DNA of 64,000 nucleotides from Roseivirga sp. BDSF3-8 (lineage in GTDB: Bacteria; Bacteroidota; Bacteroidia; Cytophagales; Cyclobacteriaceae), in assembly GCF_041449215.1 (NCBI RefSeq), contig NZ_JBGNFV010000001.1:4605001-4669000 (forward strand). Direction: 5' to 3'. Shown one piece after another: positions 8,326-17,940 of the stretch (the first letter of the stretch is position 1; every line of letters starts with the position of its first letter). The notes beneath the pieces were generated by a model. It was not told the origin of the DNA, ran no database searches, and saw only the letters and a list, made by a program, of their open reading frames with translations. A program made the translations under genes and the position numbers.

Positions 8326-11169
8326 ATGACTACCAATAAATTACGACATCTGATCCTTACCCTCTTTTGCCTGTTACCACTAGCCCTCTTAGCCCAGGAC
8401 TATGAGATACTACGAGTAGAAAATGTCCGTGACGGCTGGAATAAACTCAAAATGGGCAATAATCCTTCCAGCTTCTGGAATCCTAAAGTGGATGTCACTG
8501 CCGGGGGAAATACCCACCTTGAATTAGAGTTCAGAATTTCCGAGGGCACGCCGGACCTGAGTCGTTTGCAAATAAGGCCCAACGGCTATGGAGGCAACCC
8601 CATTAAACTGGCTGACTACGTGCCTGTCGACTTCACTTATGGTTTTGAGTGGTATACCATCAGCATACCCCTGGCTAACTTTGATACGGGTATCGATTTT
8701 TCTCAGCTCAATCTGCTTCAAATACCCTATAGCAATAATGCCGGCTTATTTGTGATGGAAATCCGATCCGTTACTTTTACCGGCGGAGCTACTCCCTATG
8801 TTTGGTTCGGGGAGGGTAAACGGGATAATATACATGATGGATTTGGTAATTCCGGCCAGTTGATTGCCGCCATTGAGAAAGAGTTTTATTTTCAGTATGA
8901 CTATAGTTACCCAGGCAGAGTCGAAGTTGCCTATTATAATGAGGCCACGGAGGGGTATTATTTAGTTGATTCATGTCAGATACCCCAAGTTTCCTGTATA
9001 CAAGATGATGAAAATAGACCTGTTGAATTTTTAGATCCAGTTGTAAGTAATTGTGAGTTTATTTCAGGTACTCACAATATTCAGGCAACTTTGAAAGATG
9101 GGTCCTTGGTTTCGGAAAGCTTTGTAATCCCGAGTCTGGAGCCATTAGGTTTAGTCTCTGCCGACCTAACCCCACCTACTGATACCATAGATGGAAACAT
9201 AGAAGTAACAGTTAAAGGGGGGCGGGCACCGTATTTCTTTAGGCAGCAGGGCAGTTTTGTGTATCAGAGATCAGAGGGATTGTTTAATGAGACAGTGGAT
9301 CCTTTTCAATGGTCATATAATCCTCTTTACAGTTATACCGCAACCGGACATTTTCCAGACCTACAGGTCGACCTATATGAGAATGTATATGTTCAATCAG
9401 GAGAAACCATCGAAAAGCTGGACAAATATGGGGTAAAACTATGGGATCTTCACATCTCTAATGGTTTCATTTACCAACTTTATGTTGATCCTAATGGAAC
9501 TCTTTACGTATCCGGTATGGCAGAGACCGGCTTCAACCTTGAAGGTAGACATCTCGGAGTTGATACGGTTACTAGTTTTATAGCCAGAATAAATGCTAAT
9601 GGTCAACTAGAATGGCTTAGAAATATTGGAACCGATAGGGTAATTGCCATAAATTCTGATAGAAAAGGCAGTTTGTATTTACTTACGGAGTCTATAAGGC
9701 TCCTTAAAATGGGAATTAATGGTGTTTTGAATTATAATATTTTATTAAACACTGACTATGAGTTTCTCAGAGCTTTTGGGAAAATAGCCTTTGATGATAA
9801 AGGAAATATTTTTGCAGCGTCGTCTAGTGGCCTTTATAGCCCTACCACCGTACTAAGCAAAATAACTGAAGATGGTAATGTGATTTTTAGCAAAAGATTA
9901 GAAGGTGCAGGCGTTGTAAGAGGAATGATCTATCGTCCATATACAGACCTTGTTATCATAGATTATCAGATGGGGCCTCATATATTTTACATGACTACTT
10001 TTAGATCTTATAATGATGATGGCACATTAAGTTATACTAATACACTAGACTTATTTAATAATACTTTCCCTGGCGTTGCATTTGATCAGGCTGGGTTGCC
10101 TTATGTGATTTTTCAGGATGCTACTATGCACCAACTTGATATGTTTGGTGCGATCGTACATTCTTATGAAATTGGTGATTGGGTAATATTTCCAGAGATG
10201 GTTATAGATGAAGTAGGCAATTTTCATATTGCTACGCATAGTGGATATTCCGGTGACTTTCCTGTTACTACTTCATCTTCTGGTTATACCCTTTTATTTA
10301 AATTTTCTCCCCCACAAAAAAGAAATATAATCATACCCAGCGGCTGGTCTGAACATAATATTTTGTTAGAAGACGTTTCTAATCAATCTTTATCGCTCAA
10401 TCTGAACTTTACCACCACCTCCATCACCGGCATAAACGCCACTCTGGATAACAAAGCCTATGAAATCAACTGGGAGCCACCGCTTGGAGAGTTTACCGGC
10501 TATGAAATTTACCGCCAGGATGGCGAGCAACTTACCCGTATCGGAAGTGTAGCTTCTTATCAAACCTCGTTCACCCATTATACAGAGGTAGCGCTGAAAG
10601 ATAAGCCCGAATACGTAGTAAGAGTATTGACCAAGGATGGTGAAAACGAAAGTAAACCCCATAGCCCTGCCGTACTAACAGCCAAAGCCGAAACAGGAGG
10701 TAAGGTAGACCTGAACTGGCAGCCCTACACCGGTTATGAAAATGCCACATACACCATCTATCGCGGTGTCGATGAATACAGTATGGAACCAGTAGCCAGC
10801 CTGAAAAACGACCAGTTTACCTTTAGCGACAAGCTCCCTGCCTCCGGTGAATACCTTTACCGCTTGGAAATCAAGGGCGAAGAAGGAATAAGCAGGTCCA
10901 ATACGGTGGCCGTTTCTTCTGAGATCAGTGAACAGGAAGTTGCCCTATGGCCTAACCCAGTCATAGATGTCGTGCATTGCCGATGGGAGGGGAGGAGCCG
11001 TACCAATACCCTGGAGCTTACCGACCTGCAGGGTCGCTTAGTGGCCGAAATGCATAATGTGGACCCCAGCGGCTATGAGTTGAAGAGAGGGAATACGCCT
11101 GCCGGCATCTACCTCCTCACCTTCGAAGATGCCGCCGGTAAGACCACCGAGAGACTGGTATTCAGGTGA
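8326..11169 (+). CDS. T9SS type A sorting-domain protein (947 aa)
   Basis: Same architecture as the gene at 5419: signal peptide (1-24), N-terminal beta-domain with 'FTGGATPYVWFGEGKRDNIHDG', SprB-like 'PPTDTIDGNIEVTVKGG', propeller-like middle, two fibronectin-III-like modules, and the type A T9SS C-terminus. The middle (roughly 9000-10400) is strongly diverged from its neighbour and visibly richer in A and T, whereas both ends are conserved. The final roughly 200 bases differ from the preceding gene at only a few positions. This points to exchange of the middle cassette or to gene conversion of the ends. It lies 87 bases after the previous stop with no terminator seen between, so the two may be co-transcribed. 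Confidence 0.88.
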   Translation: MTTNKLRHLILTLFCLLPLALLAQDYEILRVENVRDGWNKLKMGNNPSSFWNPKVDVTAGGNTHLELEFRISEGTPDLSRLQIRPNGYGGNPIKLADYVPVDFTYGFEWYTISIPLANFDTGIDFSQLNLLQIPYSNNAGLFVMEIRSVTFTGGATPYVWFGEGKRDNIHDGFGNSGQLIAAIEKEFYFQYDYSYPGRVEVAYYNEATEGYYLVDSCQIPQVSCIQDDENRPVEFLDPVVSNCEFISGTHNIQATLKDGSLVSESFVIPSLEPLGLVSADLTPPTDTIDGNIEVTVKGGRAPYFFRQQGSFVYQRSEGLFNETVDPFQWSYNPLYSYTATGHFPDLQVDLYENVYVQSGETIEKLDKYGVKLWDLHISNGFIYQLYVDPNGTLYVSGMAETGFNLEGRHLGVDTVTSFIARINANGQLEWLRNIGTDRVIAINSDRKGSLYLLTESIRLLKMGINGVLNYNILLNTDYEFLRAFGKIAFDDKGNIFAASSSGLYSPTTVLSKITEDGNVIFSKRLEGAGVVRGMIYRPYTDLVIIDYQMGPHIFYMTTFRSYNDDGTLSYTNTLDLFNNTFPGVAFDQAGLPYVIFQDATMHQLDMFGAIVHSYEIGDWVIFPEMVIDEVGNFHIATHSGYSGDFPVTTSSSGYTLLFKFSPPQKRNIIIPSGWSEHNILLEDVSNQSLSLNLNFTTTSITGINATLDNKAYEINWEPPLGEFTGYEIYRQDGEQLTRIGSVASYQTSFTHYTEVALKDKPEYVVRVLTKDGENESKPHSPAVLTAKAETGGKVDLNWQPYTGYENATYTIYRGVDEYSMEPVASLKNDQFTFSDKLPASGEYLYRLEIKGEEGISRSNTVAVSSEISEQEVALWPNPVIDVVHCRWEGRSRTNTLELTDLQGRLVAEMHNVDPSGYELKRGNTPAGIYLLTFEDAAGKTTERLVFR

Positions 11170-11252
11170 ACCTCAAGTGACTTTATCAGCTATATGGCTA
11201 TGGAAAGATTCTTTAGCCCTCAAACCAGAAGTAACTTATAATTTCAAACCAC

Positions 11253-14138
11253 ATGAATACGGCAACTACCACTTTTCGCACTTTCTTCCTGATATTTTTG
11301 ATCTTCATGTCCTCAGGAGTTTTTGCCCGGGAGTATAACATTCTACATATAGAGAATGCTTATAATACCTGGACCAAGCTCAAGATTGGTAATAACCCTG
11401 TCGATATATGGAAGCCGGTTAATGTACTTAATGGTGGAAATACACACCTGGAAATCCAGCTAAGAGTTATTGATGGATCCCCCGATCTGTCACGGCTGGA
11501 AATACGTCCAAACGGATATACCGGTTTTCCTACGGTCAGATTCAGCAGTTATACTGATCCCGTACAAATTAAGGATGTTAACTGGACTACCCTTAAAATC
11601 CCGCTGGCAGACTTTAGCACCAGTATTGACTTCAGTCGGTTATACCTTCTCCAGCTACCATACAGCAATAATGCCGGTGCTTTTAAAATGGAAATCAGAT
11701 CTATCAGATTTACAGGAGGTTCTAATCCCTATCTGTGGTTTGGTATGGATAAGACTGACAATATCCATGATGGAAACGGAAATCCAGGCCAGATGGTGGC
11801 AACAATCAGGCAACCGCAAAGCATCAATAATGATTTTCAGTTTTTAAGAGTAGAAAATCTTTATGCCAATGCCGGTATTCTCAAAATAGGGAACAATCCT
11901 GAAGATTTCTGGAATCCTAAAGTAGATGTCACTGCAGGGGGAAATAGTCATTTGGATATCACATTACGACTGGCAGAAGGTTCTCCGGATTTCTCAAAAC
12001 TTGAGATTCGGCCAAATGGTCATACTGCCTCACCGGTGGCTCTCGGAGGTTACCTTCCGCCGGACTTTGAGACCGGATACGATTGGCATACCATACGTAT
12101 ACCCCTAGCAGATTTCGATGCTTCCATTGACTTCAATAAGGTTTATCTGCTACAGCTTCCATATAATAACGGCGCTGGCCCATTTACCCTTGATATTAAA
12201 AAAATAGCCTTTACCGGAGGAACCACGCCCTACCTTTGGTTTGGACCCGGCAAGAGAGATAATATTACCAATGAAGAGGTCTACGGGCTGTTGAATACCT
12301 CCATCAGATCGGATCTTTACCTGTCTGCAGATGTAACCTATTCAAGTGCTGTTTCCCCTATAGGTACTGCCAGTCTCATTGCTGTACACAAAGACAAGTT
12401 TGACCAAAGTGCATTTGATCATTTGTGGGTATGGCAGGATGGGTACATTGGGAGAACGAGGAACAACCTCCATCCCGGGGTACATACGGTGGTTTTTGGA
12501 CCGCTTGAAGAGGCATACGATACCTTAGTATTCAGGATAGCATCAGCCGGACCACTTAGCGGTAGTGTGACGGTTAACCCACCTACTGGCGATAGTGAAG
12601 GATCCTATGCCGCATTCATCAGTGGCGGAGTGCACAAATTAGATGTAACCCGTAATAGTGGAAATGGAAACCCTATACTTACATATAAAGAATCGATTAG
12701 CTATGATTATTTTGATAGATTCATACCACAGGATAACTATCTGTTTGATGCTTATGGAAACTCCTATCGGGTTAATTATATCACTCTGGAACTCATACCT
12801 AAATCTATATCGAAGTATGATGACAAAATGAACCGGATCATGACCGTCCCTATACAAGGGGCCGCAGCTGAAGACCTTTCTTATGCTGTTGACAAAGTAG
12901 GTAATATAGCTGTTTTGGTAGTTAAAGACAGAATATATCAAAGTAACGGTTCCGTCAGGTCTTTAGAGCACCCTCTTCTTACTTTATCCTTATATAGTGC
13001 AACGGGAAAGTTGCAATGGACCAGGTTTTTACCTGAACTCCCGGTAGGTAGTGATGACACCGATTTTTATATTCACAGTTTCACAAAATCGGTACATATA
13101 GATACTCAGGGTAGAATTATCATGCTACTTTCCAGAAGAACTGAGGCAGGTAAAGAACATGTATATGTCTGTCTGGGGTTAAATGGTAATCTTATCGACT
13201 ATAAAAGGTCCCGGAATTTTACTCCATTTAGTAGGTACCGGAACCATAGTGGAGTCGCTTTAGATGATAATAACGAACTATGGTTTGCCCTTCAGTTATC
13301 AAAAGGAACTATCTTTTTCGATGAGTCTCCTATACCTCAATCCGGCATTTATTTATATAAACTTTCATCTGAGGGCAAGGTTGCATTTCGTAAGCTTTTA
13401 AGTAATGAAAATAATAATTACCTAAGGTTACAGTCTATAAGAGAACCATTATTTTTGGAAGGAAGCAATTATTATTATTTCGGCCAGGATGGAAGTGTTA
13501 AGTTCTTTTTGGATTATGGTATCAATGACTTTACGCTGCGCTATGCCGGAGAGTATCTTTATTTTCAAAGGAGAGTAACCGATCCGGATAATTTTTTTGT
13601 ACTTAATTATGACCTGGATACATTAGCCAAAGTCACTATACCCGAAGGCAGGTTATTATTCCTGACCGAGGGTACCAGAAAAGAAATATACATGGCTGGG
13701 CTGCCTCAAAACAGTAGTGACTGGTATAACGTGATCTACACTCCCGCCCTGATGGACGAAGGCACAATCGATTCTTATGCAACAAACTTCGAGTATGAGG
13801 TTACAGACCATGTCGGCAATAAGTTTTCCTATATCGCCAATTTTATGGCTTCACGTATAGCAGAGGAAATCCTGGATGGTTCTGGCGTTAGTAATACCTT
13901 CGAAGAACTGTCAGTTTACCCCAATCCTGCTACCTCTGATATTACCTTTCACTATAAGCAGGGTGCTCCGCAAAATCAACTGACCCTCACAGACCTCAGC
14001 GGAAAGGTCATCCAAAGCTGGCACGATGTGCCTTCCACCGGCTTCACCATACCAAGAAATGGGCTACAGGCCGGTATCTACCTCCTCACCTTCGAAGATG
14101 CGGAAAGTAAGACCACCGAACGGATTATTTTTAAATAA
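11253..14138 (+). CDS. T9SS type B sorting-domain protein with duplicated N-terminal domain (961 aa)
   Basis: After a signal peptide (about 1-25) the N-terminal beta-domain occurs twice in tandem. The first copy ends with 'FTGGSNPYLWFGMDKTDN' and the second with 'FTGGTTPYLWFGPGKRDN'; other paralogs here have one copy. A SprB-like linker ('PPTGDSEGSYAAFISGG') and a propeller-like region follow. The C-terminus is type B, like the split gene at 2017 ('FEYEVTDHVGNKFSYIANF', 'LSVYPNPATSDITFHY', 'LTDLSGKVIQSW'). There are no fibronectin-III-like modules. The last approximately 60 bases switch to the type A wording ('AGIYLLTFEDAESKTTERIIFK'), a likely conversion patch. The function is presumably extracellular binding; no enzyme motif is seen. 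Confidence 0.88.
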   Translation: MNTATTTFRTFFLIFLIFMSSGVFAREYNILHIENAYNTWTKLKIGNNPVDIWKPVNVLNGGNTHLEIQLRVIDGSPDLSRLEIRPNGYTGFPTVRFSSYTDPVQIKDVNWTTLKIPLADFSTSIDFSRLYLLQLPYSNNAGAFKMEIRSIRFTGGSNPYLWFGMDKTDNIHDGNGNPGQMVATIRQPQSINNDFQFLRVENLYANAGILKIGNNPEDFWNPKVDVTAGGNSHLDITLRLAEGSPDFSKLEIRPNGHTASPVALGGYLPPDFETGYDWHTIRIPLADFDASIDFNKVYLLQLPYNNGAGPFTLDIKKIAFTGGTTPYLWFGPGKRDNITNEEVYGLLNTSIRSDLYLSADVTYSSAVSPIGTASLIAVHKDKFDQSAFDHLWVWQDGYIGRTRNNLHPGVHTVVFGPLEEAYDTLVFRIASAGPLSGSVTVNPPTGDSEGSYAAFISGGVHKLDVTRNSGNGNPILTYKESISYDYFDRFIPQDNYLFDAYGNSYRVNYITLELIPKSISKYDDKMNRIMTVPIQGAAAEDLSYAVDKVGNIAVLVVKDRIYQSNGSVRSLEHPLLTLSLYSATGKLQWTRFLPELPVGSDDTDFYIHSFTKSVHIDTQGRIIMLLSRRTEAGKEHVYVCLGLNGNLIDYKRSRNFTPFSRYRNHSGVALDDNNELWFALQLSKGTIFFDESPIPQSGIYLYKLSSEGKVAFRKLLSNENNNYLRLQSIREPLFLEGSNYYYFGQDGSVKFFLDYGINDFTLRYAGEYLYFQRRVTDPDNFFVLNYDLDTLAKVTIPEGRLLFLTEGTRKEIYMAGLPQNSSDWYNVIYTPALMDEGTIDSYATNFEYEVTDHVGNKFSYIANFMASRIAEEILDGSGVSNTFEELSVYPNPATSDITFHYKQGAPQNQLTLTDLSGKVIQSWHDVPSTGFTIPRNGLQAGIYLLTFEDAESKTTERIIFK

Positions 14139-14161
14139 GACCCTTTCTACCTCTATACGCA

Positions 14162-14194
14162 AAAAACCGCAGCGGGCACTCCGTTGCGGTTTTT
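14162..14194. terminator. Bidirectional terminator between convergent genes
   Basis: AAAAACCGCA and TGCGGTTTTT pair, extended inward by CGG/CCG around a GCACT loop. It separates the T9SS array from the leftward gene ending at 14222 and can serve both strands. Confidence 0.85.
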
Positions 14195-14221
14195 CTATGG
14201 CCGGGTAAGAGAGGGCGTCTC

Positions 14222-14581
14222 CTACCTGCTGTTCAATTTATTTTTAAGGGCCTCCACCGTTTTCTTGCTATTTCCTAAGAACAACTCACCATCCACTATA
14301 AAAGCAGGGCGCTTCAGAAAAGTATATTCATTCAGCAGGTGTTCACGATAATCCAGTTCACTCAGCTCCTTTTCGTGCAGCCCCAATTCACGGTATTTTC
14401 TCGACCGGCGATTGAAGAGAGCCTCGTAGCTTCCTGCTTTTTTAGCCAGTTCGTCTATCTGATCTGCTGAGGCCGGGTTAGATTTTACTTCCTGCAAGTC
14501 ATACCCTTCCGGCAGGTCTATTTCTCCCAGTATTCGCATGCACGTATTACACGTCTTCAGGTAAAACCCTTTATTTTCCAT
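14222..14581 (-). CDS. ArsC/Spx-family thioredoxin-fold protein
   Basis: The 119-residue protein starts 'MENKGFYLKTCNTCMRIL', placing a CxxC pair (CNTC, residues 11-14) where ArsC-family proteins carry their redox or catalytic cysteine. It ends with the family's 'LKRPAFIVDGELFLG' strand-turn-strand. Length and pattern match the ArsC/Spx/YffB family (COG1393). Arsenate reductase activity cannot be assumed: the family includes Spx-like regulators and uncharacterised reductases, and no ars genes are nearby. Confidence 0.8.
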   Translation of the reverse strand: MENKGFYLKTCNTCMRILGEIDLPEGYDLQEVKSNPASADQIDELAKKAGSYEALFNRRSRKYRELGLHEKELSELDYREHLLNEYTFLKRPAFIVDGELFLGNSKKTVEALKNKLNSR

Positions 14582-14686
14582 ATTCTGTAATTCTTTTCTG
14601 ATTTTCCCGCAAAACTATCGATCCCCACCTTTCTCTCAAAATACAAATCGATACTCACTCATTCACCACTTCCACATTCATCCATT

Positions 14687-14710
14687 AAAAAAGACGGACC
14701 GAAGTCCGCC
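14687..14710 (-). terminator. Terminator of the baeRF7 gene
   Basis: On the minus strand, GGCGGAC-TTCG-GTCCGTC is followed by TTTTTT. It sits about 30 bases after the stop codon at 14741. Confidence 0.8.
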
Positions 14711-14740
14711 TTTCTCTCAATATATAAAGTCAGTTTATTA

Positions 14741-15916
14741 TTAGTACCTGAATACGGCTACCATGTCCGCATCCACAGACTGCTCAGGAAGCTCATCTGC
14801 TGATACAATATATGTCTCCCCACCATTGAGGATCGTCTCTACGGCAGACATACTTACCATACATTCGTCCTCTTTGCCGCGGTTATCGTGCAGCTCCACA
14901 TTCTGAGTATCTTTATTAAATACTCCCCACATGTGCTGAGAATCCTCCTTGACAAATAAGGTTTCTATTCGGCCATTAAGAGCTGCCGGTACAATCTGAT
15001 TTATGTCATAAGATGTTTTACCAGTGCCAGCCAGGTCACCGTAATGTTTACGGTGATCATCCTTACGCTTGTCGAAGTGATCTTTCATTACCTTCCAGGT
15101 CTTTTCGTGCAGCTCCTTGGCACTCATCTGGTCAGGGTTTCCATTTATGCCGGTATCAACAATGTTATTATGTTGACTCACCTTCCGGAACATCGGCTGG
15201 AGGTAGTCAACCGATACGATGATCATAGGTGAATGGTAATCATAGATCACCTCGTTTACCGCATCATCCACAAGGCGCAGGTATTCATTCACGTAGGCAT
15301 CACGGTTATCTTTGCCACCACCCTGGCCATGATAGTTGGCTGCACTGGCTGTACCGGCTGAGTTACCTACCTGGCTTCTGTACTGCAGGCTCTGTTCCAT
15401 TTCATAGTACTTGAGTACCTGCTTCATGCCGTTAGGCGCATTCTCTTCCATGTTCACCTCAAATATCTCATCGCGGTTAGCTTCAAAGAATCGAACCTTA
15501 CTCAGGCTTAATGCCAGCACGAAGTAAGTCCCGTTTCCACCAAACATAGGGATCAGTTCCTTAAGGTGGAACGAGTGATTCACCATGTTTTTAGCGTTGA
15601 AGTTCATCGGAAGTCTGTAGTAGCGGAAATAATCTTCCGTAATGAACATGGCCAGACCATTCCATTGGTGGCGCCAGAACTCCCCATCTTCCAGTAAGTT
15701 GCGCGCATCGCGCAGCATAGTGTCTATCTTACGGTTATCCAGGCCTTTCTCCTCCAGTTTGTTTTCAATTTCCTGTAACTGGTTCTTAAACATGATACTA
15801 TCCTGCCCTTCATTCACCTCGGCCCCGCGCTGATGGGTAGGAATATAAATACTGATACAGTGCTCTCCACGCACTTTTGCTAATTCTTCCAGGTCTGCTT
15901 TGGTGAATATCTTCAT
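14741..15916 (-). CDS. Bacterial archaeo-eukaryotic release factor family 7 (baeRF7) protein
   Basis: The 391-residue protein opens with 'KADLEELAKVRGEHCISIYIPTH', typical of bacterial proteins related to eRF1/aRF1 and Pelota domains (baeRF families). It continues with 'ALSLSKVRFFEAN' and the later 'QHMWGVFN' region. The bacterial families have been proposed to act in ribosome rescue or RNA-related stress; no biochemical role is established for family 7. A Gly/Asn-rich loop (about 190-205) is the only low-complexity part. It stands alone, with its own terminator. Confidence 0.75.
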   Translation of the reverse strand: MKIFTKADLEELAKVRGEHCISIYIPTHQRGAEVNEGQDSIMFKNQLQEIENKLEEKGLDNRKIDTMLRDARNLLEDGEFWRHQWNGLAMFITEDYFRYYRLPMNFNAKNMVNHSFHLKELIPMFGGNGTYFVLALSLSKVRFFEANRDEIFEVNMEENAPNGMKQVLKYYEMEQSLQYRSQVGNSAGTASAANYHGQGGGKDNRDAYVNEYLRLVDDAVNEVIYDYHSPMIIVSVDYLQPMFRKVSQHNNIVDTGINGNPDQMSAKELHEKTWKVMKDHFDKRKDDHRKHYGDLAGTGKTSYDINQIVPAALNGRIETLFVKEDSQHMWGVFNKDTQNVELHDNRGKEDECMVSMSAVETILNGGETYIVSADELPEQSVDADMVAVFRY

Positions 15917-16210
15917 AATCTATCTTTATATGTTGTGTTCATTAAATAATTCGCATTCTATAAACCTGCTAACCCCCTTAGTTGTTTGCTATTAGGCTAA
16001 ACTGAAAACTAAAAGGTAAGAGAGTATTTCACATGCGGTTACCTTCCGCTTGCAGGAGGTATGCGAAAAATTTTGAGTAAATGTGGAAACCTGGTAAGGT
16101 GTTTGCTTGTATAGTAATAGTGTCTATTTATCTTCTATTATTTGGATTTAAACGGCATTTATTATTTTATTTGAGTTATCGCTTACCAAAAATCGAAAAA
16201 CAACCATAGG
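15917..16210. other. Intergenic region between divergent genes
   Basis: Spacer of 294 bases that must hold the promoters of the leftward baeRF7 gene and the rightward gene at 16211. Only a small GCGG...CCGC hairpin near 16035 is visible; no confident promoter motif. Confidence 0.4.
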
Positions 16211-16726
16211 ATGATGAGCAATTTCTGGAAGAAAACGGTAGTAGGATTTTTAATGATAGGGGGCCTGTTCTCAGGACAGGTTTTTGCACAGGACGACGAG
16301 GTACCCACCGACGAGGAGCTAAAAGCTTATATCGTTGTTATGGACTCTATCGAAGACATGAAGATCTCTATAGGTGAGAGAGTTAACGAAATGATTCAGA
16401 GTAGCGAACTGATGCAGGGCGGTCGCCGGTATAAGGAGCTTGACGCTACCAAGGGCGATTCTGTGAAACTGGTGGAAATCAGTGCTACTGAAGAAGAGAT
16501 AGCTGAGTATGATGCTATTATCGCTTATACTGATTCGCTGACTATTCTTTTTAAAGAAAATTATACCACGCTAATCAAGGATGACCTTGGAGCGGGCACC
16601 TATAATAAAGTGCGTAAGGCAGAGAGAGACCCCGAGGTGAAAGAACGCATGAAAGCCATCCGTGAAGAAATGAAAGAGGAGGAAGAAAGCGAAGAAGAAG
16701 AAGCCGAGGAAGAGGTCGAAGGATAA
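16211..16726 (+). CDS. Small secreted acidic protein, function unknown
   Basis: The 171-residue protein starts with a clear signal peptide (cleavage likely after 'GQVFA', residue 26). The mature part is mostly helical and ends in a low-complexity acidic tail of Glu runs (about residues 150-171). The two adjacent ATG codons at 16211 and 16214 are equally possible starts. The middle ('EELKAYIVVMDSIEDMK') loosely recalls small periplasmic DUF4168-like proteins, but this is not a firm assignment. It is monocistronic, with a strong terminator after it. Confidence 0.65.
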   Translation: MMSNFWKKTVVGFLMIGGLFSGQVFAQDDEVPTDEELKAYIVVMDSIEDMKISIGERVNEMIQSSELMQGGRRYKELDATKGDSVKLVEISATEEEIAEYDAIIAYTDSLTILFKENYTTLIKDDLGAGTYNKVRKAERDPEVKERMKAIREEMKEEEESEEEEAEEEVEG

Positions 16727-16749
16727 GAATTTATTTTGACTGAAAATCG

Positions 16750-16784
16750 AAAGGCTGCTCCGGTAACAACCGGGCAGCCTTTTT
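16750..16784. terminator. Terminator between convergent genes
   Basis: AAAGGCTGC-T-CCGGT / ACCGG-GCAGCCTTT forms a long stem with a single bulged T and an AACA loop, followed by a T-run. It lies between the gene ending at 16726 and the leftward ABC operon ending at 16822. Confidence 0.85.
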
Positions 16785-16821
16785 CTATTTCAGATTATTT
16801 CAAACAAAGAAGGGTAGGGGA

Positions 16822-17895
16822 TTACATTTTTTTGATCTCTGTTTCCTCTTCCAGTCCTTCCAGCACCTCTATATTTATGCCATCTGACATACCCGTTTTT
16901 ATTTCTTTTCGGGTAAAGTTCTGGTCACCCTCATGTATTTCTACAAATACCTGGTTTTCCTCCATAAGCAGGTTGCTTTCCTTCACTGCCAGCACATTGG
17001 TTCGCTTATCCAGCACAATGTCCGCATTAGCACTGTAACCCGCCCGGATAAACTGCCCCTCTTTCAAATTTACCGCCGCGCGGATCTCAAATTTTATAGC
17101 CCCTTCTTCCTCCAGTCCTTTAGGAGATATGTACTCCAGCGTAGCCGTGAAGGGTTCGTTCTCTATCGCCCCGATCTTCATCAGTAACTCCATCCCTTCC
17201 TTTATTTTACCCACTTCGGACTCATCCACTGTGCCTTCAAACACCATGTCACTCATATCGGCTATTGATACAATCGTGGTGCCTTCATTAAAGGTGTTAC
17301 TTTCTATGACGAAAGAACCCTCTTCCACAGGTACATCCAGCACCATGCCACTGCTGGTAGCGCGCACTTCGTTACTCACCTGCCCGCTTTGGCGGCTGGC
17401 CCCTTCACGTACCAGCTGCAGGTTGTTCTGGGCTGCCTTTAGCGACTCATCAGCCAACTTAAAGTCCAGCTCAAACCGCCGGTATTCTACTTCTGAGATA
17501 ATCTTTTTGTCAAAAAGACCCTTTTGGCGGTCCATTTCCCTTTTAGCATTGCGGTAGTTTATTTCCGCCTGGTTCAGTTCACTCTGAGCCCGGTTCACAT
17601 TGACCATGTTAGGAATGATGCGGATCTTCGCCAGCAGCTCATTTTGTTTTACTACCTGCCCCGCCTCCACATATATCTTTTCTACCACGCCCGATACCTG
17701 CGATTTTACAGCCACCTCTTTGCGCGGCTTAATTGAGCCGGTAGCCACAGTCTTGAGCACGATATCCGTGCGAAAGGGTACGGATGTTTCGAATACCTCC
17801 GGCTTTTCCACCGATTTTTTAAAGAGGAAGACCCCTGTACCCACAAAGAGTACCACTATGCACATGATGAGTATTGTATAAATGACCTTTTTCAT
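16822..17895 (-). CDS. MacA/HlyD-family periplasmic adaptor subunit
   Basis: The 357-residue protein has an N-terminal membrane anchor (about residues 5-27) and a barrel-sandwich hybrid split by a coiled-coil hairpin. The first half is 'EVAVKSQVSGVVEKIYVEAGQVVKQNELLAKI', followed by helices around 'AQSELNQAEINYRNAKREMDRQKGLF' and a return 'VRATSSGMVLDVPVEEGSFV'. A beta-barrel domain follows ('GTVDESEVGKIKEGMELLMKIG'). This is the membrane-fusion protein that links an inner-membrane MacB-type transporter to an outer-membrane channel. It is the last gene of a four-gene operon transcribed leftward. No TolC-like gene is in the operon, so the outer-membrane partner must be encoded elsewhere. Confidence 0.88.
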   Translation of the reverse strand: MKKVIYTILIMCIVVLFVGTGVFLFKKSVEKPEVFETSVPFRTDIVLKTVATGSIKPRKEVAVKSQVSGVVEKIYVEAGQVVKQNELLAKIRIIPNMVNVNRAQSELNQAEINYRNAKREMDRQKGLFDKKIISEVEYRRFELDFKLADESLKAAQNNLQLVREGASRQSGQVSNEVRATSSGMVLDVPVEEGSFVIESNTFNEGTTIVSIADMSDMVFEGTVDESEVGKIKEGMELLMKIGAIENEPFTATLEYISPKGLEEEGAIKFEIRAAVNLKEGQFIRAGYSANADIVLDKRTNVLAVKESNLLMEENQVFVEIHEGDQNFTRKEIKTGMSDGINIEVLEGLEEETEIKKM

Positions 17896-17940
17896 TGTCT
17901 GTTAGGTGTTTGCTTGCAGATTGTAATTAGGTTCCGGAGT

